Shown: positions 49,546-60,420 of the stretch, in pieces
Layout of the letters: the number at the start of each line of letters is the position of its first letter
How positions within the stretch are numbered: position 1 is the stretch's first letter
NCBI GenBank assembly: GCA_036583965.1
Contig: JAZBQD010000019.1
Coordinates: 2,967,006 to 3,031,005 of the forward strand
Source of the DNA: Prunella strophiata
Lineage: Eukaryota > Chordata > Aves > Passeriformes > Prunellidae
Direction: 5' to 3'
DNA: 64,000 nucleotides
The notes under the pieces: generated by a model
The model's database searches: none
Told to the model about the DNA's origin: nothing
The model's input: the letters and a program-made list of their open reading frames with translations, nothing else
Made by a program: the position numbers and the translations under genes

Positions 49546-49628
49546 CTGGGGTGTAAAAAATACGACAACAAACAAGAAGGAAAGTCAGGATGAGAAGCGA
49601 AACCCCCCTCCTCTTCCGAATAAACTTT

Positions 49629-49667
49629 AAAATAATAATAATAGTAGTAATAATAGGAATAATAAAT
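49629..49667. repeat. (TAA/TAG)n short microsatellite in BMP4 intron 1
   Basis: About 39 bp of AATAATAATAATAGTAGTAA-type trinucleotides, about 80 bp from the acceptor of the first coding exon. Confidence 0.85.
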
Positions 49668-49766
49668 GGCAAAAGGACACGGGGAGCAGCCCCCATTCGA
49701 GCGGCAGCCGGCGCGCCCCGGCGGGCAGGGGCCGGCCGCCGTGCCCGGGCTGTCCGCAGCCCCGCA

Positions 49767-49853
49767 TGCCCCCTCGGGCAGGCGGGCTTCCCGGCGCATC
49801 CCGGCCCCGCTGCCCCCTCGGGCAGGCGGGTTCCCGGCGCATCCCGGCCCCGC
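49767..49853. repeat. GC-rich 43/44-bp tandem duplication in BMP4 intron 1
   Basis: Two nearly identical copies, 49767-49810 (44 bp) and 49811-49853 (43 bp), each run from TGCCCCCTCGGGCAGG to ATCCCGGCCCCGC. They differ by one base in a C run (GGGCTTCCC versus GGGTTCCC). The duplication lies about 250 bp inside the leader intron. Confidence 0.85.
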
Positions 49854-50110
49854 TGCCCCGCCGGGACGGGACGGGAGCGGGACCGGCGGCGGCGGCGCCC
49901 GGCGGGGAGGGAAGGGGCGCACGGCTCTGCCCGCTCTGCAGAGTTCGAATCCCGCCGCCGGACCCCGGGAGGGAACACCGGGATAAGAACAACAAAAAGT
50001 TTTTCTTAAAAAAACCCAAAAAATTTAAAAAGTTAAAAGAAAAAATTAAAGCCCTGCGATGAAAACAAAAAGCGAGGAGCGAGGCGGAGGAAGAAGAGGG
50101 CTGTACTCAC

Positions 50111-50290
50111 TGACAGCAAGCAAGGCATATCAGCACAGTCCATGATTCTGGAGAGCCAGCCCGGACCCAGCGCGCCGAAAGCCCCGGGGCAGCGGCTGCC
50201 GAGCGCCTCCCTCGATCGCCGCCCCGCGCAGTGGGCGCCGCCGCCGCGGCCCGGTTTTTGCCGGCCGCAGCAGTCACGTGGAGCGCGCTC
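50111..50290 (-). other. BMP4: Predicted noncoding first exon of BMP4
   Basis: A strong donor, GTGAGTACAG on the minus strand, starts at 50110. It follows GCTTGCTGTCA, and splicing to 49545 gives a leader reading TGTCA|AGACACC before the start codon. The intron removed (49546-50110) is 565 bp. From memory, mammalian BMP4 leaders read almost the same across this junction, which supports the call. The 5' limit is a guess: no TATA box is visible, and the GC-rich sequence to about 50290 ends near a CACGTG at 50275-50280. Confidence 0.6.
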
Positions 50291-51144
50291 AGACAGCCAG
50301 CCGGCACGGCCCGGAACGGCCCGCCGCACACCACGGCCAAACAAAAAGGCCCGGCAAGGCCCGCGGGGGACGGCCCTGCCGTATCGCGACGGCAGGGGGG
50401 GAGCGCGGGGACCCCCGCGGAGCGGCCGCGCGCGGAAGCCCCGGGCCGGGGCGGGGCGTGCCCCGCGATCCCCCGCGCCGCTCAGGTGCATCCCCGGGGA
50501 CCCTCCCGCCACGCCCTGTCCCCGCACGGCCGGGGCGGGTCCCCGGGGAGGTCGGGGCACCGCGGGGAGCGGGCTGGGAAGGGAGATTCGGGACGGGAAA
50601 AACTCTCGTCGGCTGTCCCCCGACGAGAAGAGAGGGAGAGCTTGGGAACCAGAAGCAGCTGCACGGAGAAAGGCACGGCGGCAGAGCGCGGGTTCCTCCG
50701 GTGCTCCCACCACCCGCCAGCCCCGAGGGTCCCGTCCCGGGGGTTGGGAACTCGTTGGCAGCACTGGGGGTTATCCCCAGTGCCTGCCCTGGATTCCCTC
50801 TCGTCCTGCAGATTTCCTCATCCGTCTCCCTGGCTGCCTGGATACCCCTCTCCCCCTTCCCTCCAGGCCGGGTTCCCGGACCCCACCGAGGTGTGCCGCA
50901 GGCGCCTTGCCGGGCGGGCTGTGCACGGCCACAGCTGGCGGCCCCGGAGAGGTACGGCAGGGGTCTCCGGGAGGAAGGATGCTCCCTGCCCCGCAGTTCA
51001 ACCCCAGAACTGCTCTGGGCCAGTTCTGGGCTGAGAATAAGAACCAGACTTCCCAAGGCTTGAGGCTGCTCCCAGGAGGGGGTTTGGGACAAACTGGTTT
51101 ACCATTAGCACACATTGACTGGACTCAACACATTCAGGCACAGG

Positions 51145-51237
51145 GTGGGATTTTTGGGGCTGTCCTGTGCAGGGCCAGGATTTGGACTCGGTGGTCCTTG
51201 TGGATCCCTTCCAGCTCAGGACATTCTGTGATTCTCT
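51145..51237 (+). mobile_element. CR1 LINE 3' terminal fragment, plus orientation
   Basis: About 93 bp: TTTGGACTCGGTGGTCCTTG, GATCCCTTCCAGCTCAGG, ACATTCTGTGATTCTCT. It lies about 0.9 kb upstream of the predicted BMP4 first exon, at the outer edge of the CpG island. Confidence 0.88.
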
Positions 51238-52499
51238 AATGATGTATGAACACAGTGTGGAGAAGACAGCTCTGGGGAAAGACCCTCTAAAGGAAGTGTG
51301 ATGGATGCACCATCCTTTGGAGACAGAGTAGACTGAGCAACCCCATTGTAAATCAAGCCAGCTCCACCAGGGCATTAAAGTCTGTCCCTTTGCCCTGCTG
51401 GGGTATCCCTTTGTGTTGGGCAAACTGTCACCCACAATGAGAACACAGTTAATTTATGAGACCAAAAGATGTGGTCATGGAGTGGCCATGGGAACTCCTA
51501 AGCTCATCAATTAACCACAACCAAAAGCCAGCTCAGAAACTTCTGTGGCCACAAACCACGGGGCTGCTGTGCCTGAGTGCAGCAAACCCACACCAGCGCC
51601 TTGGTGTCCTCCCAGCGCTGCCCCAGAGCTCACACACCATCACAGACGCCTTCTTTTCATATTTCACTTTTTTTTTTTTTCAACTCAGACCTGACCCATG
51701 CATTAGAAAAGCCCAGGGATGTCACTGAAAGGACACGCACAGATAAAAGGCAGTGCTGACACTGTAATATCTCTGAGTTATTCCTATACCACTCTGAGTT
51801 TAAAAGAAACATCTGTTAGCAAGGTATTTGGACTATGAATCCATCAAAATTTGTGAAATATTGCTATCACCATTTCAAATGTATCACACTGTGTGTTATT
51901 CTTAACAAGGAAAAACAATTTTGGGAGTAGCTGCTGTGCAACTTTTTTTAAGTTAAATAACATTTTCATTGAAAATACTCCAGTCTATAAACAAAGTTTA
52001 CATGAGGGCCTGTATAGTGCTGTTCCTAAAACAGACCTCTGGACTGGGAAAAGCAACCAGCTCCCTCTTTGTAGGGGATGTTCCTCTCTTTGTCTCTGAA
52101 GACCTCACTTGGTTTTTGTAAGGATCAGAAGAATGGCCGTGCTAGAAATGTTTGTCCCAGAGGAATTCAGTCGCACAGCATCCAGTGCTTGCTCTCCTAA
52201 GCCATCCTGCTAAGCTGAGATCCCAAAAATTTCTTATGTAACACTGGTTAACCATGCCCCTGTGTGAGGAGGTGGCCAGCTGGGGCCAGAGAGCCAGGGC
52301 AGAGCAGTGTGGTTTGGGGTCTCGTAGGAGGCAAGAGCGTATTTGAGTAGCTCCCTGGTTACTAAGAAGTGTTAGTCATGGGGAAAGCTGTAGTATTTAT
52401 TCCCTAAAATGTAAATACATAACCCAAACCACAAAGGAATAACCATGGATGGAAATAGTGTAGCGTTTACTGAAGGAGCTGGGCTGCCTTTCTACAGAA

Positions 52500-52740
52500 G
52501 CTGTATTTCCTTGGCCCCATAGAGCGTAATTCACCTTGAACGGAGCTTCTGCTCCAGCCCGTGGAGTTACACATCGGCTGAACTCGGTCCAGGCACACTA
52601 AACAACCCAGTGTGTTATATATTCCAACCAAAAAAGTGATGCCAAAACGGAGCTAAAAATACAAATGTGGAAGGTTTGAAAAGCAAACACTGCTTAATTC
52701 AGCGGTGGATGCAACATTAAAGATCCAGCAGATCAAAAAC
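52500..52740. promoter_or_regulatory. Candidate conserved element 2.3 kb upstream of BMP4
   Basis: Repeat-free, with clustered CpGs and regulatory-looking words: AGAGCGTAATTCACC, TTGAACGGAGC, ACATCGGCTGAACTCGG, GCTTAATTCAGCGGTGG. Its closeness to the promoter makes a regulatory role plausible. Not tested. Confidence 0.3.
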
Positions 52741-53442
52741 AGAGAATATTGTGTCTGCACTCAACGCAAGGCTCAGCTCCCCTGATCACACCTCACGTGG
52801 GTGATGGGGGATCAGTGGTGGTTTTGCCTGTGACCCAGTCCCAGTCTAAGGGATCTGCTGCCAGGTTTTTTCCTCTCTGTCTTCTGTGAAAAACCTTCTG
52901 GGAATCTCTGCACCTGGGTGGCAAAACCATTGGTCTCCTCTGGAAGCAAAGCACCAGGGCATTGGGGAAGTCACCCTGCAAAGGCTGGCCAGACCAAGGG
53001 TGATCCATCACGTGCAGACCTTGGCTGTGACAGCAGACTGCTGGTGGCAGTGAGAAGCCCAGGAGCTGGCAGGTGTCCTGGAGCCCCAGAGCCCAGCTCT
53101 GCCCACAGGGGTCAGCAGCTGAGGGGCAATTATTTGCTCACTTTTCTTTCAGCCTGATAATTGTGGGTTTGCCCAGACATGTTTGTGATAAAATCCCAGC
53201 CACTCACATCTGACCCATTTCCAGGTTTTGTGTGCTCAGGACCTACCAGCAAGCACTGCAGGTCGACGTTCAGCACCTCTAGAAATTAGGCCAGCTCTGT
53301 TTACAAGGGAAACTTCTCTAATGGCAGCATTTCAGGAGATGCCTCTGGACTCAGACCTTCCCAAACCAGTTCTTGGATCCTGTGTTATTTTTAGAGCAGC
53401 TGCACCTTTTTGGGCTCTAAAGTCTGCAAACAACCCGCCTTG

Positions 53443-53510
53443 GGAAAAACAAAAAAGAAAGGGAAAAAAAAAAAAAAAAAAGAAAAACAACAGCAACAAC
53501 AACAAAAATA
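53443..53510. repeat. A-rich tract with (CAA)n end
   Basis: An A run of 17 bases (53464-53480), followed by ACAACAGCAACAACAACAAA. Confidence 0.9.
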
Positions 53511-53558
53511 ACTTGCCTCACCAGATTTGTGCTTGAGCAGAAACAAGCCTAAAACCAT

Positions 53559-53582
53559 GAATAAATAAATAAATAAATAAAT
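53559..53582. repeat. (AATA)n tetranucleotide microsatellite
   Basis: Five to six perfect AATA units. Confidence 0.92.
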
Positions 53583-54449
53583 GCCTATGTAAGAGACATT
53601 TTAATGACATGAGTTACAGGAGAAGATGCCCATAAGTGTGCTAAGATCAATTCCCTCCTACCCTTTCCTTCCAACTGCCTGAGCTTGTCAATTAAAACAA
53701 AGGGAACTGAGCAAACAACTCCAAGGGATTACATTTTCCAAAGTAGCTCTTCACTAAGGAGCCGACCGGTAAAAACAAGTGCAGCTGCTTGAATGGAGGA
53801 AGGAACATTTTTTACAACCACTCTGAGATTTTCATGATTTCTCTGAGTGCTTCAGAGCTGGCCTGTTCTACCAGAATATTTGACCTCCTCCTGAATAAAT
53901 AAATTCATACTTCTCCTAAAACACAGAATTGGGCCCAGCTTGGACTTTATTTCTGCTTTACATTAAAGTGTCTCTGCCGAGGTGTCAGGACCACGTCTAG
54001 AACCACTCCTGAGCTAAGAGGAGAATCAGGTTCAGCACTGCTCTTTTATTTCAAACAGGTTTGGGGTTTTTTTTTACAAATCCCTACAAAAACATTGTGT
54101 GGGAACATTAAAATAATGCAGTTCTAAAAAGGCAGTCTTTGGTAATCAGACACAAGGCAGTCGAAACAGTAGGATTGTCTGCTCTTTTCTATTTTTAAGT
54201 CTTGAAGGATGATTTTTATTGTTTTGAGAATGCTATTAAAAGGTTGGCTGTCCCACGCAGGGTGAATCTTAAGTTGCTGTTACTTGACTCATTCCCTTTG
54301 TCACTTTTTAGAGATGCCCAAGAGTGACCAAGGCTAGAAAAGTTACCCCTTGCTGTTCATACTCTCTGCCTTCTGCTGTGAGAGTGTGAGGTCTCTGCTA
54401 AATATTGTTCATTTAGAGATGCTGGTCCTCAAAACTCGGAGGTCTGGGT

Positions 54450-54653
54450 CTTTCAGGCTGGACAGCAGGAAGAATTTCTTCACAGAAAGTGTGGTTAGGC
54501 ATTGGAATGGGCTGCCCAGGGAGGGAATGAAATCAGCATCCCTGGAGACAGCTCAGTGCTCTGGTCTGCTTGGGAAGGTGGTGAATGGCCAAAGGTTGGA
54601 CCCAACGACCTTGGAGGTTTTTTCCAACCTTAACGTTTCTATGATTCCATGAT
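54450..54653 (+). mobile_element. CR1 LINE 3' fragment, plus orientation
   Basis: Sense CR1 of another subfamily: AGGAAGAATTTCTTCACAGA, GGCATTGGAATGGGCTGCC, ACCTTGGAGGTTTTTTCC, ending in the terminal TTTCTATGATTCCATGATT repeat. Confidence 0.92.
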
Positions 54654-55728
54654 TAGGGAAGTGCTTCAGCAACACAACTCATAAAATAAAGGGAGAGCCA
54701 TTTTAATGGCCTGTTGTTAAAATTCCCTTGAGCTGTGTTAGAAACACATCTGTTGTAAAATCATCTCCACATCAATGGTTTTCCTCGAGGGATGTTAGAA
54801 GAACATGCACTGATCTCATCCAGCTTTTGGAAAGAATTTAGCCCACGTTTGCTTCCACACTTTCTTGCTCCCCACTCCATCAAAGCCTCATCCCTGAGAA
54901 GCAAGGAGGACCTCCAGAAGATGAAGAGCTCATTCCTCCTGCTCTGCAGTTGTGGCTGGTACTAATAAAGACCATCATTCTCCTAACGAGCACTGTCCAA
55001 CCATGTGGCTACCGGAGATAAGCAGATTCCTTTTGGATCTGATGAAGACTTTTGGAGAACAGCACAGGGCTGGCAGCTCCCTGACCTTACAAACCACTCT
55101 GTGTGTCTCCAGCCCTGGGATGTGGCTTTGTCTGAGTTCTGCTGTTACTGATATTTCGCTCTCCCTTGCTGCCAAAACCTGCAATTCCACACAACCACGT
55201 CGCACCTCTGGGGTGCCGACGTGTGTCTTTGTCCTTTAATTGCAGCTTGAGATCTGCTGCCAGCAGAAGCTTTAATGATCTCAATCACTACTACAAGGTG
55301 TAAATAAGCAGAGCAAGACAACTTCTGCAGAAATAATTCACATGAGCTCTACTGGATTTTTAGCAATAGCAAAGGACTTCACTGGTAGATGCTATAGCAA
55401 GTTCTGGGAAATGTCAGCATGTGGATGAATTTTGAGTTCATTAATGTGAACATCCTCACCTGAAAGCAGAGAGGGAGGATCCTGCCCAGGAGTCCCTCTT
55501 GGGAAACATGGCTATGCCCTGTGGCCTCCATCTCCAGCAATAACAAACTGGTGGGGCTCGTTTGTACCAGTTGCCTGGTGACAAGGTTCATACTCACAAT
55601 TAATCATCATTCTTAGAAAGTGCTCACTGAATAAACTTACACAGGGTGTGTGTGAGCAGAGCACGAGCTCCCACAGACACGTGACACTGAAAAGATGGTT
55701 TCTGATGGAAAGGCTCCTGCTCATTCTG
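54654..55728. other. Unique intergenic DNA, nothing recognised
   Basis: Between two CR1 fragments of opposite orientation. No gene or regulatory signal that I would defend. Confidence 0.55.
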
Positions 55729-55950
55729 TCATGGAATATCCTGAGTTGGAAGGGGCTCACAAGGATCAGAGTCCTGCTCCTGGCCTTGCACAGACACCCC
55801 AACAATCCCACCCTGTGCCTCAGAGCATTGTCCAAACACTCCTGGAGCTCTGGCAGCCTTGGGGCTGTGCCCATTCCCTGGGGAGCCTGGGCAATGCCCA
55901 GCACCTTCTGAGGGAAGAAACCTTCCCTGATATCCAACCTAAACCTGACA
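55729..55950 (-). mobile_element. CR1 LINE 3' fragment, minus orientation
   Basis: This starts TCATGGAATATCCTGAGTTGG, continues AACACTCCTGGAGCTCTGG and GGGAAGAAACCTTCCCTGA, and ends TCCAACCTAAACCTGACA. Same subfamily text as the copy at 28280. Confidence 0.9.
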
Positions 55951-56748
55951 CAGCAGTAGCTCTTCCTGACAAACCTTTCAGCAGGACCTACTCCAGCCTA
56001 GCATGGCAAGGCTTTCAGTTCTATTATTGATCAAGCAAGCTCAAGTGAGCTGTTAGCTGGGTTTATTTTCAGTTAGAGACATTCTTACTTATTGTTACCT
56101 GCTCTGCTTCTTTGTGAGGCAACAAAAAAAAAACCCCACTTGTAAGCAGAATCAAAGCCCAGCTTCTCTCCCAAACAGCCATGAAAGTACTTGAGTGGGG
56201 GCACAGTTTGTGTCAACAGCAGTGAAACCTGGTTTCATTTTTGGCTCTTTCCTGCATAAGCAAATATCTATTTTCCTCTTCCCTGCTTCCATCATGTACA
56301 GACACTGACTCAGCAGCCCAAAGGATGCCTTTAGCAACCTGGGAATTTCAAAGGCCATAGATTTGGTGCAGAGCTGTAAGTACTGGGATGCCTAAAGGAA
56401 GGTTGTCCCAGTGATGAAGGACCTGATTTGGACTTCAGAAGGTCTAGGTTCAGCTTTGTGCTTCTGTGGCAGTGACTGAATCATCAGGAATCTACTTTAT
56501 CCAAGTGGTTAAGAGTATATTAAACAGTGAAGAGTAATTAAAAAACATGGGGAAAGGAGGCAATTAGAATTAAAAGCAGGTCAGAGCCTCCCTTCTGGAA
56601 GAACAAGAGCATTTTGCACCATTGTCAGAAATAAATAAAAAAATAAACAATACTTCTGAACAGGTCCTCAAATTCCAACCCAACAAACAAAAGTCTTTCA
56701 AACCCTTTCAGTGGGACTCCAAGCCCTGGGAAAATACTGGAGGAATAG

Positions 56749-56829
56749 CAGGACATGGAGACTCTTGTATGATTTATGATTTGCAGGACATGGAGACTCT
56801 TGTATGATCTCTGATTTACAGCACATGGA
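56749..56829. repeat. 35-bp tandem duplication (2.3 copies)
   Basis: Units 56749-56783 and 56784-56818 both start CAGGACATGGAGACTCTTGT and differ at a few bases near the end. A partial third copy begins at 56819. Confidence 0.88.
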
Positions 56830-56884
56830 ACAAAAGTGGTGCTGCCCTGGAGAGACACCTGGTTATTCACCTGTCACCCATGGC

Positions 56885-56961
56885 AGAAGAAGAGGAGGAA
56901 GAAGAAGAAGGAGAAGAAGAATGAGAAGAAAAAGAAGAAGGAGGAAGAAGGGAAGAAGAAG
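56885..56961. repeat. Purine-only GAA/GGA tract
   Basis: About 77 bp almost wholly of GAA, GAG and GGA units on the plus strand, with one T (near 56922). Long polypurine mirror-like tracts of this kind can form triplex DNA. Confidence 0.92.
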
Positions 56962-57290
56962 CAAAACTGAATATGCCTGGAAATGAGAGATTAAACACAT
57001 TGTAGTCAGAGGTGGATTTCCAGCATTTTCCAGAAGTACTCATCAGGGCTTTACATTACTGGCTGGCAGCCACGAGGGCTGTGAACTGAAGGGAGGCCAA
57101 TTTCTTGACCTGCAGGTTTCAATGCAAAGACAGTCTGTCCTCTCTGATACCTTATCCAAACGATGTGGGCAAACCAGCGTCGTACGTGCGTTCCGTGCAT
57201 GTCCCATCCCACAGGCAAACCAGCCTTTCTATTTCCTAAAATACCAGCCACCAAATGGCTCACACAGGGATAAAACCAAGGAACTGGCTC

Positions 57291-57366
57291 AAAAAGGAAA
57301 AAAAAAAAAGGAAAAAAAAAAAAAAAGAAAGAAAGAAAGAAAAAAAAAGAAAAAAAAGAGAAGAGA
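57291..57366. repeat. A-rich tract with (GAAA)n
   Basis: About 75 bp of A runs broken by single or double G, including a (GAAA)4-type core. Purine-only. Confidence 0.92.
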
Positions 57367-59757
57367 GGCTTTGAGAAAAGGAATATCTAAAAGTCAGTTT
57401 GAAGAGGAAAAAGTGAAATGGCAAAAAAGGAGTGAGTCTGGAGGAATCTTGTAGGTCTTTCTTGCATATGAAGGGGCCTTGGAAGTGAGGGGGTGCTCAC
57501 CTCCACAGAGGCCCACCTGGGCAGAGGGTTTACAGAGCCAGAGCCCACAGGATCAGCAGGAAGACAGAAGAGAGAAAACCGATATGGGAAAGTGAAAACC
57601 AAGAAGGCAAATTCAGTCTGGGCAAAGGGCCAAGGCAAGGCCAAGTGCAATTCTAGAAAACAGGACTGGAGCCAGAGGCACCAAGGTGTTATGACAGGCC
57701 TGCACTGGTCTACAGTGACAACCCAGAATGATGCACCTGCCAGGAGCACAGCATCACCCAGACATGAAGAGAAATAGGCTTTAAAGTAGATTTTTGAACC
57801 TAAGTATCAGGATGGAGTGTCTGGACCAGCAATTTCTACTTGTGCAGGATCTGGAGTTAGCATAATGCTGCTATCTCCCTGTACCAGCCCTCTGGGCACA
57901 CTGGAGTTACTCTTTGAGTCAGAGAAAGCAAAACTAAGTTAGAACAGTTTCCCTGAGGACCTGTTTGTTCCCCTGGTTTCACCCTGCATTCCTGCTTGTT
58001 CCACCTCTGTCCTGCTGACTCTGCTGCCTTTTCCCACCCTCTGTACACATACCTGATAGAGCAGCAAGCCTCAGAACCAGGTATTGTATGCAGCACCACA
58101 CCCCAGTTCAAAGAAATATTGCAAAAAGCAAATGTGAAACGTCATTTGTAAAACTGGCATCAGCTCACAAATGTTCTTCACAAAGACCCAACACTGAGGT
58201 TACTCCATGGCTGCCAAAAAGTCACCTGTCCTGTCTCCAGAGGCCTCAGCAAATCACTTCATCTCCCATCACTCTTTCCCTACACAGCTCTTGGGTGCAA
58301 AGTGGGGCAGGAATCCTGATGCCCATCACCCCCAGGCCAGGCTGAGGAGAAGCTCAGTGGTGTTGGAGCTTCAGGGATTGCAGATAAAAATGAAGTGGAT
58401 TAAGACAGATGTTTGAAGAGCAGAGGATAAAATGAGAAGGTCAAAGAGGACTTAGAGTCCTTGAGTATTGACTTGAGTCAGGAATAGGGACAAACCATAG
58501 ACCCAAAGCACAAAATGGCAAGGTGGGATTGACAGAATCTCTCTCAGAGTGGTGCCACAAGGAGAGCTTGGACTTGTAGATCTGTTGTGTGATTTGTTTC
58601 CCTCTCTTGGGACCACTGGCTGTCCCCAGAACAGCCACCATTCCTTTTTCACAGGTTCTCCAACCGATAAGCCACCAGGATGAGCCCACCACAGGAGGTG
58701 CCTTGGCATGGATGGCACAACTGGATCACTTCCATCAGGTTTTCTGATGGAGGAGAGGATCTGGGAGCAGATTCCTGAATGAATCTATGGGGTTGAGAAT
58801 GGCTACGACCTAGGGGCTGAGCAAGAGTCACCAGAACTTTGCAGACCAAGCACTGTACCTGTGCTTGCAGGAGGTGCACAGTGTCTCAGAGTAACTCCCA
58901 ATCCACTCTCAACCCTTTCCAGAATGCAGGGAATTTACCTCACCCAGCATCATCCCTTCCCTTTCCACACAGGATCACCCTTGCCCTGCTGGGCAAAAAC
59001 TCCTTTCACCCAAACCAGCAAAACTCAAAGTCCAGTCTGAAAAAATAAAAAAAAAAAAATCTCAAACCCAAAATGAAACCAAATAACCCAGCAGTGTACA
59101 AAAGGCATTTTAAAAACAAAAACTAACTAAAGGCTGGGCTCTGTTCTGTTGCTTGAGGCACATAAATGCTCTGTTCATACATTTCAAACTCTTCCCAGCA
59201 ACAGAGCTCCCACAGCACTTGGTGTGTGTGGGGTGAGCAGCTCCATGTCTCCCATGGCAGAGGGCACACACAGTGATCTGGCTCGCGTTACTGAGCAGGA
59301 TCAGATGATAGATGAAGATCCATGATGCTGAGCAGCAGCTCACAGGTCAAAGTCTTTCCCTTCTGTCTGAAAATCCTCCTGCACCTTTCTTTTCCAAAGT
59401 AGAAGCCCTTCATTCTCCAAAGGCTTTTGTTGCTACCAAGCTTTGTGTACTTACACTTCCCTGCTAGAGCAAGATTTCAGCACAAGAGAATTGGCATAAT
59501 ATGTTACAGCTCACATAGTTGTTTTTTTTTTTCAAATAATAAAATCTTTTGTAAAACTGTTCATTCTACTGCCCCATGAGAGATTAATTGTAAATCCAGC
59601 CAAAAAATACCTACCCCACATCCCTGGATCTTAGGAAATGTAGATTTGTCACCCTTCAGTCTCTTTGCATGCTGTTAGATTTTCTCCCTGTAATTTTATG
59701 CTGCTCAGGCACCTAATGACCTAAGTGGTCCCAGGAGAGAGGAACTGGCATCCTCTA

Positions 59758-59809
59758 AATAAAAGAAATAAAAATTAAAATTAAAAAAAAAAAAAAGGTG
59801 AAAAAAAGT
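59758..59809. repeat. A-rich tract
   Basis: AAATTAAAATTAAAA units followed by a 14-base A run and a further A run. Confidence 0.88.
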
Positions 59810-59949
59810 GTTTATTTGCAATTTACCTTACCTGACTTTTTAAAAGTGTTATCAGAATGCAAGCACCTACTTTCTTCTCTTCATTTTCACAAGATACCCA
59901 AGATTGGCTTGAATTGAGAATGTCTAAAGCCTCAGGCATGATCCTGGGT

Positions 59950-60420
59950 GTTCTCAAGACTTAAATGTCACTGCTTAAAGAGTTAAAGATCTAGATGGCT
60001 GCACTAAGAGGATGATAAACTAATCACTCACTCACTGCTGGTGAGCCTGGTGTCATTTACTGAAACATGGAATGCATTTAACAATGTAAGAGAAACTCCA
60101 TGCAGTGCAAAAGCCAAAGATTATTGTTAGATTGTCAGGGTTTACTTTGGAGAAAGTCCTCAGTCTAATTACCTACGTTTAAGCAACAGAAGCATTTTTG
60201 CCCTCGTTGAAGAAGTTCACATTTTCCTTTCAAGCCAATGGGTGGTTTGGGTTTTTTTAATGCTACTAAGGATTGCAGATTCTGTTCGGGGGGCTACAAA
60301 AATTGAAGACAGGGACTAGGCAGAAGAAATAATTCTTCCAGAGAGCAAGTAAAGAATGTTTCTTATCATTATAACCACGAGAAAAGTAGAAATAATAATT
60401 AGACTACTAGTACTGAACAT
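59950..60420. promoter_or_regulatory. Candidate conserved noncoding element
   Basis: Repeat-free AT-rich sequence with GATAAACTAATCACTCACTC, CAAAGATTATTGTTAGATTG, CTAATTACCTACG and ATAATAATTAGACTAC. The word content is typical of developmental enhancers, but this is weak evidence. Confidence 0.25.

Larger units (their letters stand above)
49525..50143 (-). other. Predicted upstream ORF overlapping the BMP4 start codon
   Basis: An ATG at 50143-50141 in the predicted first exon has a strong initiation context (A at -3, G at +4). If exon 1 is spliced 50111 to 49545, the frame reads 11 codons in exon 1 and 6 in exon 2, then TAA at 49527-49525. The 17-codon frame therefore passes over the BMP4 ATG (49538) in another frame. 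Such overlapping upstream ORFs usually reduce translation of the main frame. The existence of this one depends entirely on the predicted splice. Confidence 0.5.
49660..50990. promoter_or_regulatory. CpG island covering the BMP4 leader, first intron and promoter
   Basis: This is a dense run of CpG and G+C-rich sequence, in sharp contrast with the AT-rich flanks. It covers the predicted first exon and intron 1 and runs about 0.7 kb upstream of the gene. Many GC-box-like GGGCGG/CCGCCC motifs and a palindromic E-box CACGTG (50275-50280) are present, with no convincing TATA box. This is the usual promoter type of developmental regulators. The long overlapping ORFs on both strands here result from GC-rich DNA having few stop codons. 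Confidence 0.8.
51238..54449. other. BMP4 upstream flank, unique DNA, no gene seen
   Basis: Single-copy sequence with two simple repeats (53443-53510 and 53559-53582). The best candidate regulatory stretch is 52500-52740. No exon recognised. Confidence 0.55.

Noticed and set aside
49539..49922. N-terminal extension of the BMP4 first coding frame to a start at 49922
   Set aside because: The extension lies in the leader intron, after a good acceptor at 49546. The ATG at 49538 begins the conserved signal peptide.
49590..51239. Long ORFs on both strands over the CpG island (up to 365 residues)
   Set aside because: Several overlapping frames are open at once, composition is Pro/Arg/Gly/Ala-driven, and no domain is visible. 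This is a by-product of high GC.
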